DNA of 64,000 bases, taken from contig CAYSUS010000007.1 of NCBI GenBank assembly GCA_964434165.1, positions 53,800 to 117,799 on the forward strand, read 5' to 3'. Of the stretch, positions 1 to 9,600 are shown in pieces (position 1 is the first letter of the stretch; each line of letters opens with the position of its first letter). The notes under the pieces were generated by a model, which saw only the letters and a list, made by a program, of their open reading frames with translations, was not told the DNA's origin and searched no databases. Made by a program: the position numbers and the translations under genes. This stretch comes from CAYSUS01 sp964434165. GTDB lineage: Bacteria > Planctomycetota > Planctomycetia > Pirellulales > Thermoguttaceae.

Positions 1-157
1 GAAGTGTCCCCAATTCGGTCAACCCGTCCACGGCTTCGCGCAGACCGCCTTTCGCGCGGCCTCTGCCGCGCAGACCGCTGCCACGCGTGTTAGCGTTCGG
101 TGCGCAGCCTTCCCGTGTCGATTGCTGCCGGGATAATTGCCGCAGGAGGGAGTCTCG

Positions 158-1576
158 ATGCAGCAAGCAACGACGCAAAGCCTGGAGCCGGGGACCACGG
201 AGCAGCCCCCACGGTCCCGGGTTGAAACGACCTTACCGCCGCAACGTCGGCTCGGCGCGGGAAGCGGCGCGGTCCGCGTGCTGGCGCCGGTCGCGAAGCA
301 ACACGCTGGCTTCGACGGGGTGGCAAGCAAGAACACCGAGGGCCGGCGGGGCAGACGCCGCTGGCATGGCTTTCGCGTGCCGCCGGCGGTGTTCGCCCTG
401 CTCGGAGCCACCGGCGTCTCCGTGTATTGCGCGTTGGTGATCCACCCGCGATCCCTCGTGGTTGCGGGGGTCTCGTGCCTCGTGCTCTTTCTGGGCTCGG
501 TGGTTCCCTGGCTTTCCGTTCGGCGCGTTCGCTGCGAGGTGGGGTATTCGCGGCGACGGGGCCAGATCGGAAGGCCCCTTTCCGTGCGTCTTCGATTGCG
601 AGGCGGCTGGCCCTGGCCGGTTTACGGCCTCGTGGTCCGCTGTGGGTGGACCGACGGGTCAACCCGCGAATCGGACCCAGCGCGGCTGGCCGTGTCTCGA
701 CTGCCGGGCGGTCGGGAAGCGGAGTTGACCGGCCACCTCGTCCCAAGTCGGCGAGGTGTTTTCCCATGTGGCAAGGCGAGCATCTCCTCGGGCTTCCCGT
801 TCGGCTTCTGGGAACCTTCCCGCCGCATCCGTGTGGCAGGGCAGGTGCTCGTGTGGCCCGAGATCGTTCCGCTCAAGGCGCCTCGCGACGGGGTGTGCCG
901 CTACGGATACGGCGATCTGACCAACATGCACCGCCAAGGGACGGTGGGCGAGTTCCGCGGCACGCGTCCTTACCAGCCCGGCGAGTCGCTCCGCAAGGTC
1001 CACTGGCGACAGACCGCCCGGCACGATCGTCTGATCGTATGCGAGCGCAGTGCGCCGGCGCGTCGTGGCGTGGTGCTGCTGGTGGAGACCGATCCGGGTG
1101 TGCACGACCGATTCGCCGAGGGCGACACCCTCGAGAGGGTCCTTTCGGTCGGCGCCAGCCTCGCTTCGGCCATGGTCCAAAGCGGCCTGCGCGTCGCGCT
1201 GGCCTTCGAGCGGGGCCGGGTTTTCGAGGCGGAGAGCGCCGCGGAATTGGCCGCGGCCTTCGACGCCATGGCCCGATTCGACTCCCGTCGGGGCGCATCG
1301 CTTGCGGAGCTTCGCGAAGCGGTGTTCCGCCGACGCTCCACGGCCGGCGAGCAGTTCGTGGTCACCACGGCGAAAGGGCATCGGCATGCTTCGTCGCGGA
1401 AGACCGGCGCCGAAGGCGGGCAGTTGCTGGTTGTCGATCCCGAATCAGGCGCGCCGTCGAAACCGACCGGCGCGATTCCGGCCGGGCCGCACTGGAAGAT
1501 GCACGTGGTTCCACTGGATGATCCGGATCACCGCGGGCTTCGCCGGGCGTGGCAGGAGGTGCTCCGTGGCCGGTGA
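158..1576 (+). CDS. DUF58 domain protein
   Basis: A 472-residue protein with two hydrophobic N-terminal segments after a basic, low-complexity stretch of about 75 residues. The C-terminal half carries the DUF58 signature GTRPYQPGESLRKVHWRQTA, normally embedded in a von Willebrand A-like fold. DUF58 proteins are encoded with MoxR ATPases and transglutaminase-like membrane proteins and are thought to assist maturation or assembly of other proteins, but no reaction is established. The start at 158 is chosen because an AGGAGGG Shine-Dalgarno sits at 144-150; the in-frame TTG at 137 lies upstream of that site. The stop overlaps the GTG start of the next gene by 11 bases, so the two are probably translationally coupled. 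The gene order here (DUF58, transglutaminase-like, MoxR) puts the ATPase last, whereas MoxR is usually first. Confidence 0.88.
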   Translation: MQQATTQSLEPGTTEQPPRSRVETTLPPQRRLGAGSGAVRVLAPVAKQHAGFDGVASKNTEGRRGRRRWHGFRVPPAVFALLGATGVSVYCALVIHPRSLVVAGVSCLVLFLGSVVPWLSVRRVRCEVGYSRRRGQIGRPLSVRLRLRGGWPWPVYGLVVRCGWTDGSTRESDPARLAVSRLPGGREAELTGHLVPSRRGVFPCGKASISSGFPFGFWEPSRRIRVAGQVLVWPEIVPLKAPRDGVCRYGYGDLTNMHRQGTVGEFRGTRPYQPGESLRKVHWRQTARHDRLIVCERSAPARRGVVLLVETDPGVHDRFAEGDTLERVLSVGASLASAMVQSGLRVALAFERGRVFEAESAAELAAAFDAMARFDSRRGASLAELREAVFRRRSTAGEQFVVTTAKGHRHASSRKTGAEGGQLLVVDPESGAPSKPTGAIPAGPHWKMHVVPLDDPDHRGLRRAWQEVLRGR

Positions 1577-3965
1577 AAGCTTGCTGCTTGCGGCGCGATC
1601 CTATCCGCCTCTTCGCGGCGTTACCCTGACGATGGCGGGCCTCGCCGCGCTGGCTGCCGGGCTGGCCGAGGGCCAGGCGCTCGGGCTGCCACTCGAGTCG
1701 CTCCTCATTCCGGCGCTTCTCTGCGGGGCCATGGTGCTCGCGCACCGGTGGCTCGGCGCGCTGCGCGAGGCGCTGCCGGACCGTCGGGCGGACGGGGTGC
1801 TTCTGGCCGTCTTTTCTGCGCCCTTCGTGCTGGACGCGGTGGGCATCCGACCTTTCGGCAGCGTGTCTCTGGAGTTCCTCCTCCTGGCCGGCCTCAGGAA
1901 CGTCGCCCTGGCGGCGGCCGCCATGAGCGGGCAGCCCAAGATGCTGCGCGTGGGCGCCGTGTCGAGTCTGTTCGTCGTGCTGATTGCCTTCGCGCTGGGC
2001 GGCGGCCTCTTGCTTCTGCTGTTCGCCGCCGCGTACGCGATGGTGGCGATCCTCTGGTTGATGGTCCGGAACTGGGCCACGCTCGATCGGCTCGCCCCGG
2101 CGGCGGCCGGTTCGGTCGCGGGGTTCAGGCTGCCGCGTCGGCCCGCCATGACCCTGGGCGTGCTGGCCTTCCTCGCGCTCGTGGTGTCGGTCCTCGCCTA
2201 TCCCGAGAACCTCGACGCCTTCCTGCGCACGCTGGCCGGATGGACCGACGCCGGCTCGCCAAGGGTGGATCGGGCGGAACAGCAGCGACTCGCGTATGTC
2301 AATCGCAAGGCCCTGGGCGCGTTGGCCGACCGCAAGTACGGCGGGGAGGCGGCCACCCCCGAGCAGGCGTCGTCGCCCGGGGACGAGGGAGCAGGAGGTG
2401 ACGGACAGCAGTCCTCCGACGGCGAAGCTCGCCCGGCGCAGCAGCCATCGCCAGAGCGTCAACGGCCCGACGACTTCTCCCTTCTGCGCGACCGGAGCCC
2501 CTCGGAGGAGACGGGCTCGGATCACGACGAGGTCCTGTTCCAGGCAAAGGGCCAGGGCCCAATGCACCTGCCGGTGACCACCTACCGCGGCACCGACGGC
2601 AAGAAATGGCAGGCCGACCCGCACCGCAGCGGACCCCAGTTCTCCGCAGAGCTGACCGACGGAGACGGATGGTTGACCGTGCTTCAACCGCTGGGATTCT
2701 CGCTTGACCCTTCCACGCCAGGCGGAAGCGCCCGCGGCGGCGACTTGCCGCGCCTGGCCGACCACGAGGACTCCATCGAGTGGAGCCGCGCCATGGCGCG
2801 ACAGATGGCCCTGCAAATGCAGGGCGGCGGCAGGGTCGTTGAGCCCCAGACCATGCCTCTGGACGTGAAGCGTCTGGCAGACGCGCTTTCGCAAGGACAG
2901 GGTAAGGCGAACGATCCGGAGCATCTGCTGACCCCGTACGACCTGGAGGTTATCCGCCGGCGGCTCGAGCAGTCGCCCGACATGGCCGACCGGGTGATTC
3001 GGATGCTCGAGCGGTCCGACGATTTCCGCCGCGACTTCCTCCACCGGTACCTGGCTTGGCGCATGGCCCAGCGAGCCCAACCCGTCCCGCCGGAAGTGGA
3101 TCGGCTCGTGCGGAGCTGGACCGAGGGCAAACGTCCCGGGTGGGAGCAGGTCCAGGGGGTCGTCCAGGGTCTCCGCAATCATGCTGAGCACGACCCGGAC
3201 GCGACCGTGCCGCCCGACACCGACGACCCGATGAAGCATTTCCTTCTGGAGAGCCGCCGCGGTCCCGATTACATGTTTGCCTCGACGGCCGCGATCCTCC
3301 TCCGCCACCTGGGCCATCCCAGCCGCATGGTCGGCGGTTTCTACGTCCGGCCCGATGCCTACCGCCGTCTCACGGGGACCACGCCGGTCCGTTCGGGCGA
3401 CCTGCACTACTGGACCCAGGTGCAGCTTCCCGACGGGCTGTGGGTCAACCTGGAGCCGACGCCGGGGTTCGAGCCGGCGAGGCCCCCTCAACCGTGGACC
3501 TCGCCCTGGATTGCGGCCTGGGAGCGGGCGAGCCGCTTCGCCCAGCAGCACGCGGCGGGAACGCTCCTGGTCGGCCTGGCTCTGGTCGGCGCCGTGCTGT
3601 TTCGGCGACGGCTCGCCGAGCGCGCCGCCACGCTGTGGTGGGCGGTCCGCTTGCGCGGCCGACTCGACCGTGCGGTCGTGGCCACGTGGCGCCTCCTGGA
3701 GCATCGCTCGCGCCTGGCCGGATGCCCCAGGCCGCGTGGCCGAACGCTGCTGGGATGGTATGCCCCGTTGCTGGCGGAAAAGCCTCAAGTCCAGTCCCTC
3801 GTGGGAGAGCTGTCCGAGATCGCCGACTGGGCGGCCCACGCGCCGGGCGGGCTTCGCGCGCAAGGGCCGTGGTCCGAGCCCCGGGTTCGCCGCACATGCC
3901 GCGAGGCGGTCGGCCTCTGTTCCGTCTCCGCGCTCCGCAGCGCCAGGAAGTCCCATCGTCCCTGA
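1566..3965 (+). CDS. Transglutaminase-like membrane protein lacking the catalytic Cys
   Basis: A 799-residue protein starting at a GTG that overlaps the DUF58 stop; an ATG at 1632 is a weaker alternative. About five or six hydrophobic segments fill residues 20-220. A hydrophilic, Gln/Glu/Pro-rich segment and a globular extracytoplasmic part follow, with a further membrane segment near residues 665-690. The domain around residues 555-640 matches bacterial transglutaminase-like proteins: SRRGPDYMFAS aligns with the usual GYCEYFAS block and LHYWTQVQLPDGLW with the HAWVEV block. The nucleophile position is Asp568 instead of Cys, His614 is retained, and the acidic residue of the DPTP block is Glu630. 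A cysteine-protease or transglutaminase reaction therefore looks impossible, and a binding or scaffold role is more likely. The neighbours DUF58 and MoxR support membership of the same complex. Confidence 0.82.
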   Translation: MAGESLLLAARSYPPLRGVTLTMAGLAALAAGLAEGQALGLPLESLLIPALLCGAMVLAHRWLGALREALPDRRADGVLLAVFSAPFVLDAVGIRPFGSVSLEFLLLAGLRNVALAAAAMSGQPKMLRVGAVSSLFVVLIAFALGGGLLLLLFAAAYAMVAILWLMVRNWATLDRLAPAAAGSVAGFRLPRRPAMTLGVLAFLALVVSVLAYPENLDAFLRTLAGWTDAGSPRVDRAEQQRLAYVNRKALGALADRKYGGEAATPEQASSPGDEGAGGDGQQSSDGEARPAQQPSPERQRPDDFSLLRDRSPSEETGSDHDEVLFQAKGQGPMHLPVTTYRGTDGKKWQADPHRSGPQFSAELTDGDGWLTVLQPLGFSLDPSTPGGSARGGDLPRLADHEDSIEWSRAMARQMALQMQGGGRVVEPQTMPLDVKRLADALSQGQGKANDPEHLLTPYDLEVIRRRLEQSPDMADRVIRMLERSDDFRRDFLHRYLAWRMAQRAQPVPPEVDRLVRSWTEGKRPGWEQVQGVVQGLRNHAEHDPDATVPPDTDDPMKHFLLESRRGPDYMFASTAAILLRHLGHPSRMVGGFYVRPDAYRRLTGTTPVRSGDLHYWTQVQLPDGLWVNLEPTPGFEPARPPQPWTSPWIAAWERASRFAQQHAAGTLLVGLALVGAVLFRRRLAERAATLWWAVRLRGRLDRAVVATWRLLEHRSRLAGCPRPRGRTLLGWYAPLLAEKPQVQSLVGELSEIADWAAHAPGGLRAQGPWSEPRVRRTCREAVGLCSVSALRSARKSHRP

Positions 3966-3992
3966 CCCCTCCAAACCGGGAAGCACGTTCGC

Positions 3993-4961
3993 ATGTCAAC
4001 GACCACACCGCCTGCCGTCTCCAACCCGCCCGAGGAGCTCGATCCGCAGGTCGACGCCGTCCGCTCGTCGTTGAACGCCTGCCTGCGGGGCAAGGAGGAC
4101 GTGGTGGAATTGGTCCTGGCGGCCCTGCTGGCGCGAGGGCACCTGCTGATCGAGGATCTGCCCGGACTGGGCAAAACGACGCTGGCCAAGGCGCTTGCGG
4201 CGGCCATCGGCGGCCAGTTCGCGCGGATCCAATGCACGCCCGACCTCCTGCCCGGCGACATCACGGGCTTCAGCATCTTCAACCAGCAGAGCAGGGCGTT
4301 GGAGTTCATGCCGGGGCCGGTTTTCGCCGACGTGCTGCTGGCAGATGAGATCAACCGGGCGACGCCTCGCACGCAAAGCGCGCTGTTGGAGGTCATGGCC
4401 GAGCGCCAGGTGACGGTGGACAACGTTACGCGGCGGCTTTCCGACCGGTTCTTCGTGATCGCTACCCAGAACCCTGTGGAACTGGACGGAACATTCCCGC
4501 TGCCCGAAGCCCAGCTCGACCGGTTCGCCATGAAAGTCCGCATCGGCTATCCCGGCAAGGACCATGTCGTCGAGCTTCTGGGGGCCTCGGTCGGCATGCC
4601 GACCGGATCGGGTCCCCAAGTGAAGACGTCGATCTCCCACGACGAGTTGATCTCGCTCCAAGCGAAGGTCTCCTCGGTGGCCGCGGGGCCGGGGATTCGG
4701 GAATACCTGGCCGATCTGGGCGAGACGATCCGCCGCCACCCGCGGGTCCGACTCGGCGTCAGTCCGCGCGGCCTCCTCCTTTGGCTGCGGATGGCGCAGG
4801 CCTGGGCCGCGCTCAAGGGCCGCGATTTCGTCACGCCGGGCGATATCCAGGCCGTCGCTCTGCCCGTGCTCGAAGTGCGGCTCGGCCTGGACGACGCCGA
4901 CCCGGCCGAGCTGGTCGCCGAAGTCCTCGACGCGACAACGGTTCCCGTCTATCCGGGCTGA
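3993..4961 (+). CDS. MoxR-family AAA+ ATPase
   Basis: A 322-residue cytoplasmic AAA+ ATPase. Walker A GLGKTT is at residues 58-63 and Walker B LLADEINR has Asp118-Glu119. The sensor region ATQNPVELDGTFPLPEAQLD follows, which is diagnostic of the MoxR branch. The C-terminal lid region (about residues 235-322) is complete and the length is usual for the family. MoxR ATPases act as chaperone-like remodelers for partners encoded beside them. Here these are the DUF58 and transglutaminase-like proteins immediately upstream (27-base gap), so the three genes look like one transcript. No clear ribosome binding site precedes the ATG, but no better start exists. Confidence 0.93.
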   Translation: MSTTTPPAVSNPPEELDPQVDAVRSSLNACLRGKEDVVELVLAALLARGHLLIEDLPGLGKTTLAKALAAAIGGQFARIQCTPDLLPGDITGFSIFNQQSRALEFMPGPVFADVLLADEINRATPRTQSALLEVMAERQVTVDNVTRRLSDRFFVIATQNPVELDGTFPLPEAQLDRFAMKVRIGYPGKDHVVELLGASVGMPTGSGPQVKTSISHDELISLQAKVSSVAAGPGIREYLADLGETIRRHPRVRLGVSPRGLLLWLRMAQAWAALKGRDFVTPGDIQAVALPVLEVRLGLDDADPAELVAEVLDATTVPVYPG

Positions 4962-5352
4962 TCGGTCCTCTCGTCGCACCATGGCCGCCTCCACGGCGCT
5001 GCTTCTTCTCCGGCCACCGCCGCGCGGCCTGAAAGGGGCAGCGCTGCGGGTATCCGGGCGTCTGCGGCCGTCCGGTTAGAGAGGCGTTGGCGATCGGTTA
5101 GGCTAGTGTTTTCGTGTCGCGTTGACCTCGGGCGATCTCTCAAGCCCGGAGAAGCAGTGGTCGATTCCCAGGGGGCCTGTCGCCTCCATTTCGTATGCGC
5201 GACGGAATCGAGCGTTACAATGAGGTCCGCATGGGGACCTTGCGCTGGGCGCGGCGAGAAGTGCGTGAGACGCGCGTGCTTCGTCCGTGTGCTTCTGCCG
5301 TGGAAAGGTCGCCGAGTCTCCGTCCTCGATACGCTTCCGGATGCCAGGCTCC
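4962..5352. other. Intergenic region upstream of efflux genes
   Basis: Non-coding by inspection. Two GGTTAG blocks about 25 bases apart lie at 5074-5102. A -10-like TACAAT, preceded by GCGT, is at 5216-5221 on the plus strand, about 135 bases before the adaptor protein start, but no convincing -35 sits at 16-18 bases spacing. No hairpin terminator for the MoxR gene is evident. Confidence 0.4.
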
Positions 5353-6663
5353 ATGAAACGCCCGTTCCTGCGGAATCGTCGTCGGCCGACTCGTCCGTGG
5401 ATTGGCCGGACGAGTCCGGCGGGGTCATCGCACTTGCTGCGTCTGGCGAAGCCGGCTCGGGGCTGCGCGATCGCGTTGGCCGGGGTGCTCGTCGCCGGCT
5501 GCCACCCGCCCGCCGATCTGGAGCCGTATCCCCTGCCCCCTCCGACGGTCGGAGTGGAGCAACCGCGCAAGGCCGACTTCGAGGACTTCGCTGAGCTGAT
5601 CGGGCGCGTCGAGGCTTCCGCCCGCGTGGAAATCCGCGCGCAGGTCGAGGGCGCGCTGTTGAGCGTCAAGGACAAGAGCGGCGGCCAGGAGGATGACTTC
5701 GTCGAGGGATCGCAGGTCGCGAAGGGCGACCTGCTGTTCGTTATCGAGTCGGCGCGTTGCGAGGCGCGACTCCATGCGGCCGAGGCGGCAAGGGCCCTGG
5801 CTGAGGCCCGGGTCGCGCACCGCCAGCAGCAGTGCGACCGAATCGTCCGAGAGATCGACGGCCAGGAGACGGATGCCGAGAAAGCGGCCGAGACCCAGGC
5901 CGCGCTGGCCGTCGCCCGGGCGGAGCTCCTTGCCGCTCGGGCCGAGGTCGAGCGGGCACAGGCTGACCTCGCCCTGACGGAGATCCGCGCGCCGATCGCC
6001 GGCGTGGTCGGACGGCGCCTGGCCCATCCCGGCGACGTTGTGGCCGCGGGTGAGAATACCCTGTTGACCACGATTACCGTCCTCGATCCGGTTCACGTGG
6101 ATTGCGAGGCCGAAGAAGAGGTCTTCTCCCGCCTTGTTCGCCATGCGTCGAAGCAGGGCGGGGCTTCGTCCATCAAGGTCCGTCTGGGATCGCTGGCCGA
6201 GCAGGGCTTCCCCGTGGAAGCGAAGCTCGGTTGGCTCGACGACCACATCGACCCGGTAACCCGCCGCGCCACGGTGCGGGTCGTCTGTCGCAATGCGGAT
6301 CGCGTCTTCCGTCCGGGGCAGCGCCTGCGGGTCCGCGTGCCACTGGGGATCGTCCACGATGCGATCCTCGTGGACAGCCGGGCGATTCGGCACGACGCCC
6401 GGGGCAAGTACCTGCTCGTGCTGGGAGAAGGCGGAATCGTCGAGCAGCGCCGCGCCGGGCCGGCCACACGCGTTCGAGGATCGCGGGCCGTCCTTTCCCT
6501 GTACGATCCGGAGGCCGGGACGGGCCTGCGGCCGGACGACCTTTGCATCGTGGAAGGATTCCACCGGGCCCGGCCGGGCCTGCCCGTCCTGGTTGAATCG
6601 AGCCAGGGAGGTACCGACCGCGAGAAGGAACCCACCGAGGCCGACGCGGACCGGCGGAAGTGA
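5353..6663 (+). CDS. RND efflux periplasmic adaptor lipoprotein (HlyD/AcrA family)
   Basis: About 436 residues. A hydrophobic stretch ending in VLVAGC gives a lipobox, so the mature protein should be a lipid-anchored periplasmic adaptor. After it come the barrel-sandwich (lipoyl-like) half motif VEIRAQVEGALL, a coiled-coil hairpin rich in Ala/Glu/Arg (about residues 130-200), the second half APIAGVVGRRL, and a beta-barrel/membrane-proximal part. This is the order expected of AcrA-like membrane fusion proteins that join an RND pump to an outer-membrane channel. The start is uncertain: ATG at 5353 or 5341 leaves a long basic leader before the signal sequence, and a TTG nearer the hydrophobic segment is possible. 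The RND permease follows after 36 bases. No TolC-like gene is in the window. Confidence 0.85.
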   Translation: MKRPFLRNRRRPTRPWIGRTSPAGSSHLLRLAKPARGCAIALAGVLVAGCHPPADLEPYPLPPPTVGVEQPRKADFEDFAELIGRVEASARVEIRAQVEGALLSVKDKSGGQEDDFVEGSQVAKGDLLFVIESARCEARLHAAEAARALAEARVAHRQQQCDRIVREIDGQETDAEKAAETQAALAVARAELLAARAEVERAQADLALTEIRAPIAGVVGRRLAHPGDVVAAGENTLLTTITVLDPVHVDCEAEEEVFSRLVRHASKQGGASSIKVRLGSLAEQGFPVEAKLGWLDDHIDPVTRRATVRVVCRNADRVFRPGQRLRVRVPLGIVHDAILVDSRAIRHDARGKYLLVLGEGGIVEQRRAGPATRVRGSRAVLSLYDPEAGTGLRPDDLCIVEGFHRARPGLPVLVESSQGGTDREKEPTEADADRRK

Positions 6664-6699
6664 CCGGGCGCGGGAGTCAGTCCGCAGGGAGTCCGAAGC

Positions 6700-9600
6700 A
6701 TGCTCACGGGGTTCATTCAGTTCTTCACGGGCCGTCCGGTGGTTGCGTCCGTGCTGGCTCTGGCGACGGCCATCGTCGGGGCGTGGGCGGTTGTGTGGAT
6801 CCCTCGCGAGCACCTCCCGGCTGCGGCCCGGACGACGGTGGTCGTCACCACGGGGTGGCCCGGCGCGAGCGCCCGCGCCGTCCGCGATTCAGTGGCAGTT
6901 CCCGTGGAGGAGGTCCTGGCCGACCTGAGAACCGAAGCGCAGCCCAGCCCCGAATCCATCGTCTCGGCGCTCGTCGAGCGGGTTGCTTCGGCGGGCGCCT
7001 CGGCCGTGCCACAGGACGGCAGGGTTCTGCCGGATTCCCGCCCGGTGTCCTTCTCTTCGGTTTGCTCGAGCGACGGGCGTTACGTGCTGACCCTCGCCTT
7101 CCCGGTTGGGGCGGACGGGCGAGAGGCCGCCGCCCTGGTCCGCCAGCGACTGAGCAGCGTGCTTCCCAGGCTGCCCGAGGCCGTCCAGCGCGAGGGGCTC
7201 GAAACGAGGGCGCGATCCACGAGCCCCCTGCTGATCGTCAACCTCACGTCCCCGGACGGCGTGTTCGACCGCGGCCAGCTCGAGGATCTCGCGGCGGCCG
7301 AGGTCGTGGACGCGCTCCGCGGTCTGCCTGGGGTCGGCATGGTCGAAGTGCTTGGCGCCGGGGACCCGGACCTGCAAATCGGGCTCGATCCGCGGCGGCT
7401 CAGCGAGCGAAGCCTCACCGTGGCTGATGTCGTTCAAGCCCTGCGGGAAGCCCAACAGCCGCTGACGGCCGGCCGGTTCGCCCCCGCCGGAAGCGGCGGT
7501 GAGCCGCCGTTCTGTCTGACGGTGAGCACACTGGATCGCGCGTCGGATGCTGCCCGCGTTTCGGAAACGGTCGTGGGCGTGGATGGGGAGGGACGCCGCG
7601 TCCATTTGCACGAGGTGGCGGACGTGCAATGCACCGCCGCTTCGCCCGACTGGAGTGCCTCGCTCGATCGACGCCCTGCGGCGGCCGTGGCCGTCTATGC
7701 GGAGCCGGGGGCGAACGGGCCGCGTCTGGCATCCCAAGTCCGTTCCGCCGTGGCGACCCTCTCCGAGTCGCTTCCCGAGGGGCTCCACTACGCCATCTCG
7801 CACGACACGACGCGGTTCGAGGCCGCCGCGATGCGCGATCTGGCCCGTGGCCTCCTGCTGGCAGGCGTGCTGTTGTTCGTGACGCTGTGGGCGATCCTCA
7901 GGGGGCTTGCTCCGGCCCTGATCGCGTTGACCCCGTCCGTGGCCGGATCGCTGGCGGGCCTGGCCGCGATGCTGGCGGTGGGGGCCTCGGCGAACACGCT
8001 CTCGCTCTTGGGGCTGGTCTTCGCGGCCGGCCTGGTCTCGGCCGACGCAGCCATCATCGTGGACTCGGCGCGGCGGCTCACGCAGCGCGAGTTCCTCCAC
8101 CCCTTGGAATCGGCAGCTCAGTCGGCATCGCGCGGTGCCCCCATGCTGATTGCGGGCACTTTGGCAATCCTGGCGGTTCTCGCTCCGTGCGCGGCGCTGG
8201 GAGGCACGGCGGGCGGACTGTGCCGTGCGCTGGCGCTGCCCTTCGCGGCCGCAGCCGGGCCGTCTGCGATCCTCGCGATCTCGGTCGTGCCGGCTTTCTG
8301 CGGCCTACTCCCTAGCCTTCCGCCTGCCAGACCAGGCCGGCTTGCACGGATCGTGGCGTACCTCTCGGCGAAGTCGTCCGTGTTTCACACGGGGGTGGTC
8401 GGGCTTCTCACGCACCGCGCCGCCATCGGCGTTCTGTTGATCGTGGGCGTCGTGGGACTGGTCGCCTCTCAGTGGCGTCAAGTTCCGGCGGGCTTCGTCC
8501 CCGCGGAGGACCGCGGCTTCCTCATCGTCGAGGTGCTGCTTCCCGAAGGCGCGTCCTCGGCCCGGACCCGCGAGGTCATGGACGAGGTCGCCCGGCGTCT
8601 CCTCGCCGAGTCGGGAATCGCACACGTGGTGTCGGTCTCGGGCTACTCCGCCACCGATCAGGTCCGACTGCCGAATCTGGGTACCTGTTATGCCACGTTG
8701 GCCCCCTGGGAGCGGCGCGTCGGCCGGGCCTCGAGCTCCGCAGCCATCATCCGCCGCGTCCAGGCGACATTGAACGGGATCCGCGAGGGCCGTTGCGTTG
8801 CCCGCATGCCGCCGGACATCCCCGACCTGGGAACGACCGGCGGATTCGAGATGCGGCTGTGCGGCTCGAGGACGACGGGACCAGAGCAGATCGAGGCGAT
8901 CGCCGACGACTTTTCCGCCGAAGCCAGCCGGCTCTCCGCCCTCGCCCAGGTGGGGCACTCCTTCGGCGCGTCGAGTCCGCAGTTGGGCCTGGAGATCGAC
9001 TTCGCCGGGGCCCGGGAGCTTGGCGTTGCGCCCGACGCCTTGCGCGCGACGATTCAGGCGTCGCTCGGCTCGACGGAGGTCGGCCGGTTCGTGGCCGGGG
9101 GCCGGACCGGCAGGATTCGAGTGCACGCATCGCGCCAATTCCGCAGCGGGCCCGAGGACCTGCATTGGCTCGAGGTCCGCGATCGCAACGGCAAGCCGGT
9201 ACCCGCCAGCGCGCTGGTCGCGTGGCGCGACACGGCAGGACCCGACGCCATCTATCGCTACAACGGGCGGCCTGCGGCGATTCTCCGCGGCACGGCCGAA
9301 GCGGGAATCGCCTCGGGCGAGGCCATCGAGCTGGCGGAGTACGTGGCAGGACGCGTGCTGCCGCCCGACTTGGCCGTGGCCTGGGTCGGCCTGGCAGGGG
9401 AGCAGCGTCAGGCCGCGGGCCGGCCTTTAGCGGTCCTGGCAGCGGCCGCTCTTCTGGCCTACCTCGTCGCGGCTGTCGGGCTCCACTCCATGTCCGCGCC
9501 GATCGCCGCAGTTCTCGCCGCGCCGGGAGCGGTGCTGGGTGGCGTGGCTGCCGTGTGGCTGGGGCCCGGCCAGCTCGATGTGTTCTCGCAGATCGGCCTG

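Noticed and set aside
90..767. Long minus-strand open frame opposite the DUF58 gene
   Set aside because: Arg/Pro/Ala-biased translation without any recognisable motif; it is the complementary shadow of a GC-rich gene.
1362..3986. 874-codon antisense frame across the transglutaminase-like gene
   Set aside because: Composition is typical of an antisense shadow and the plus strand carries clear domains and a coupled start.
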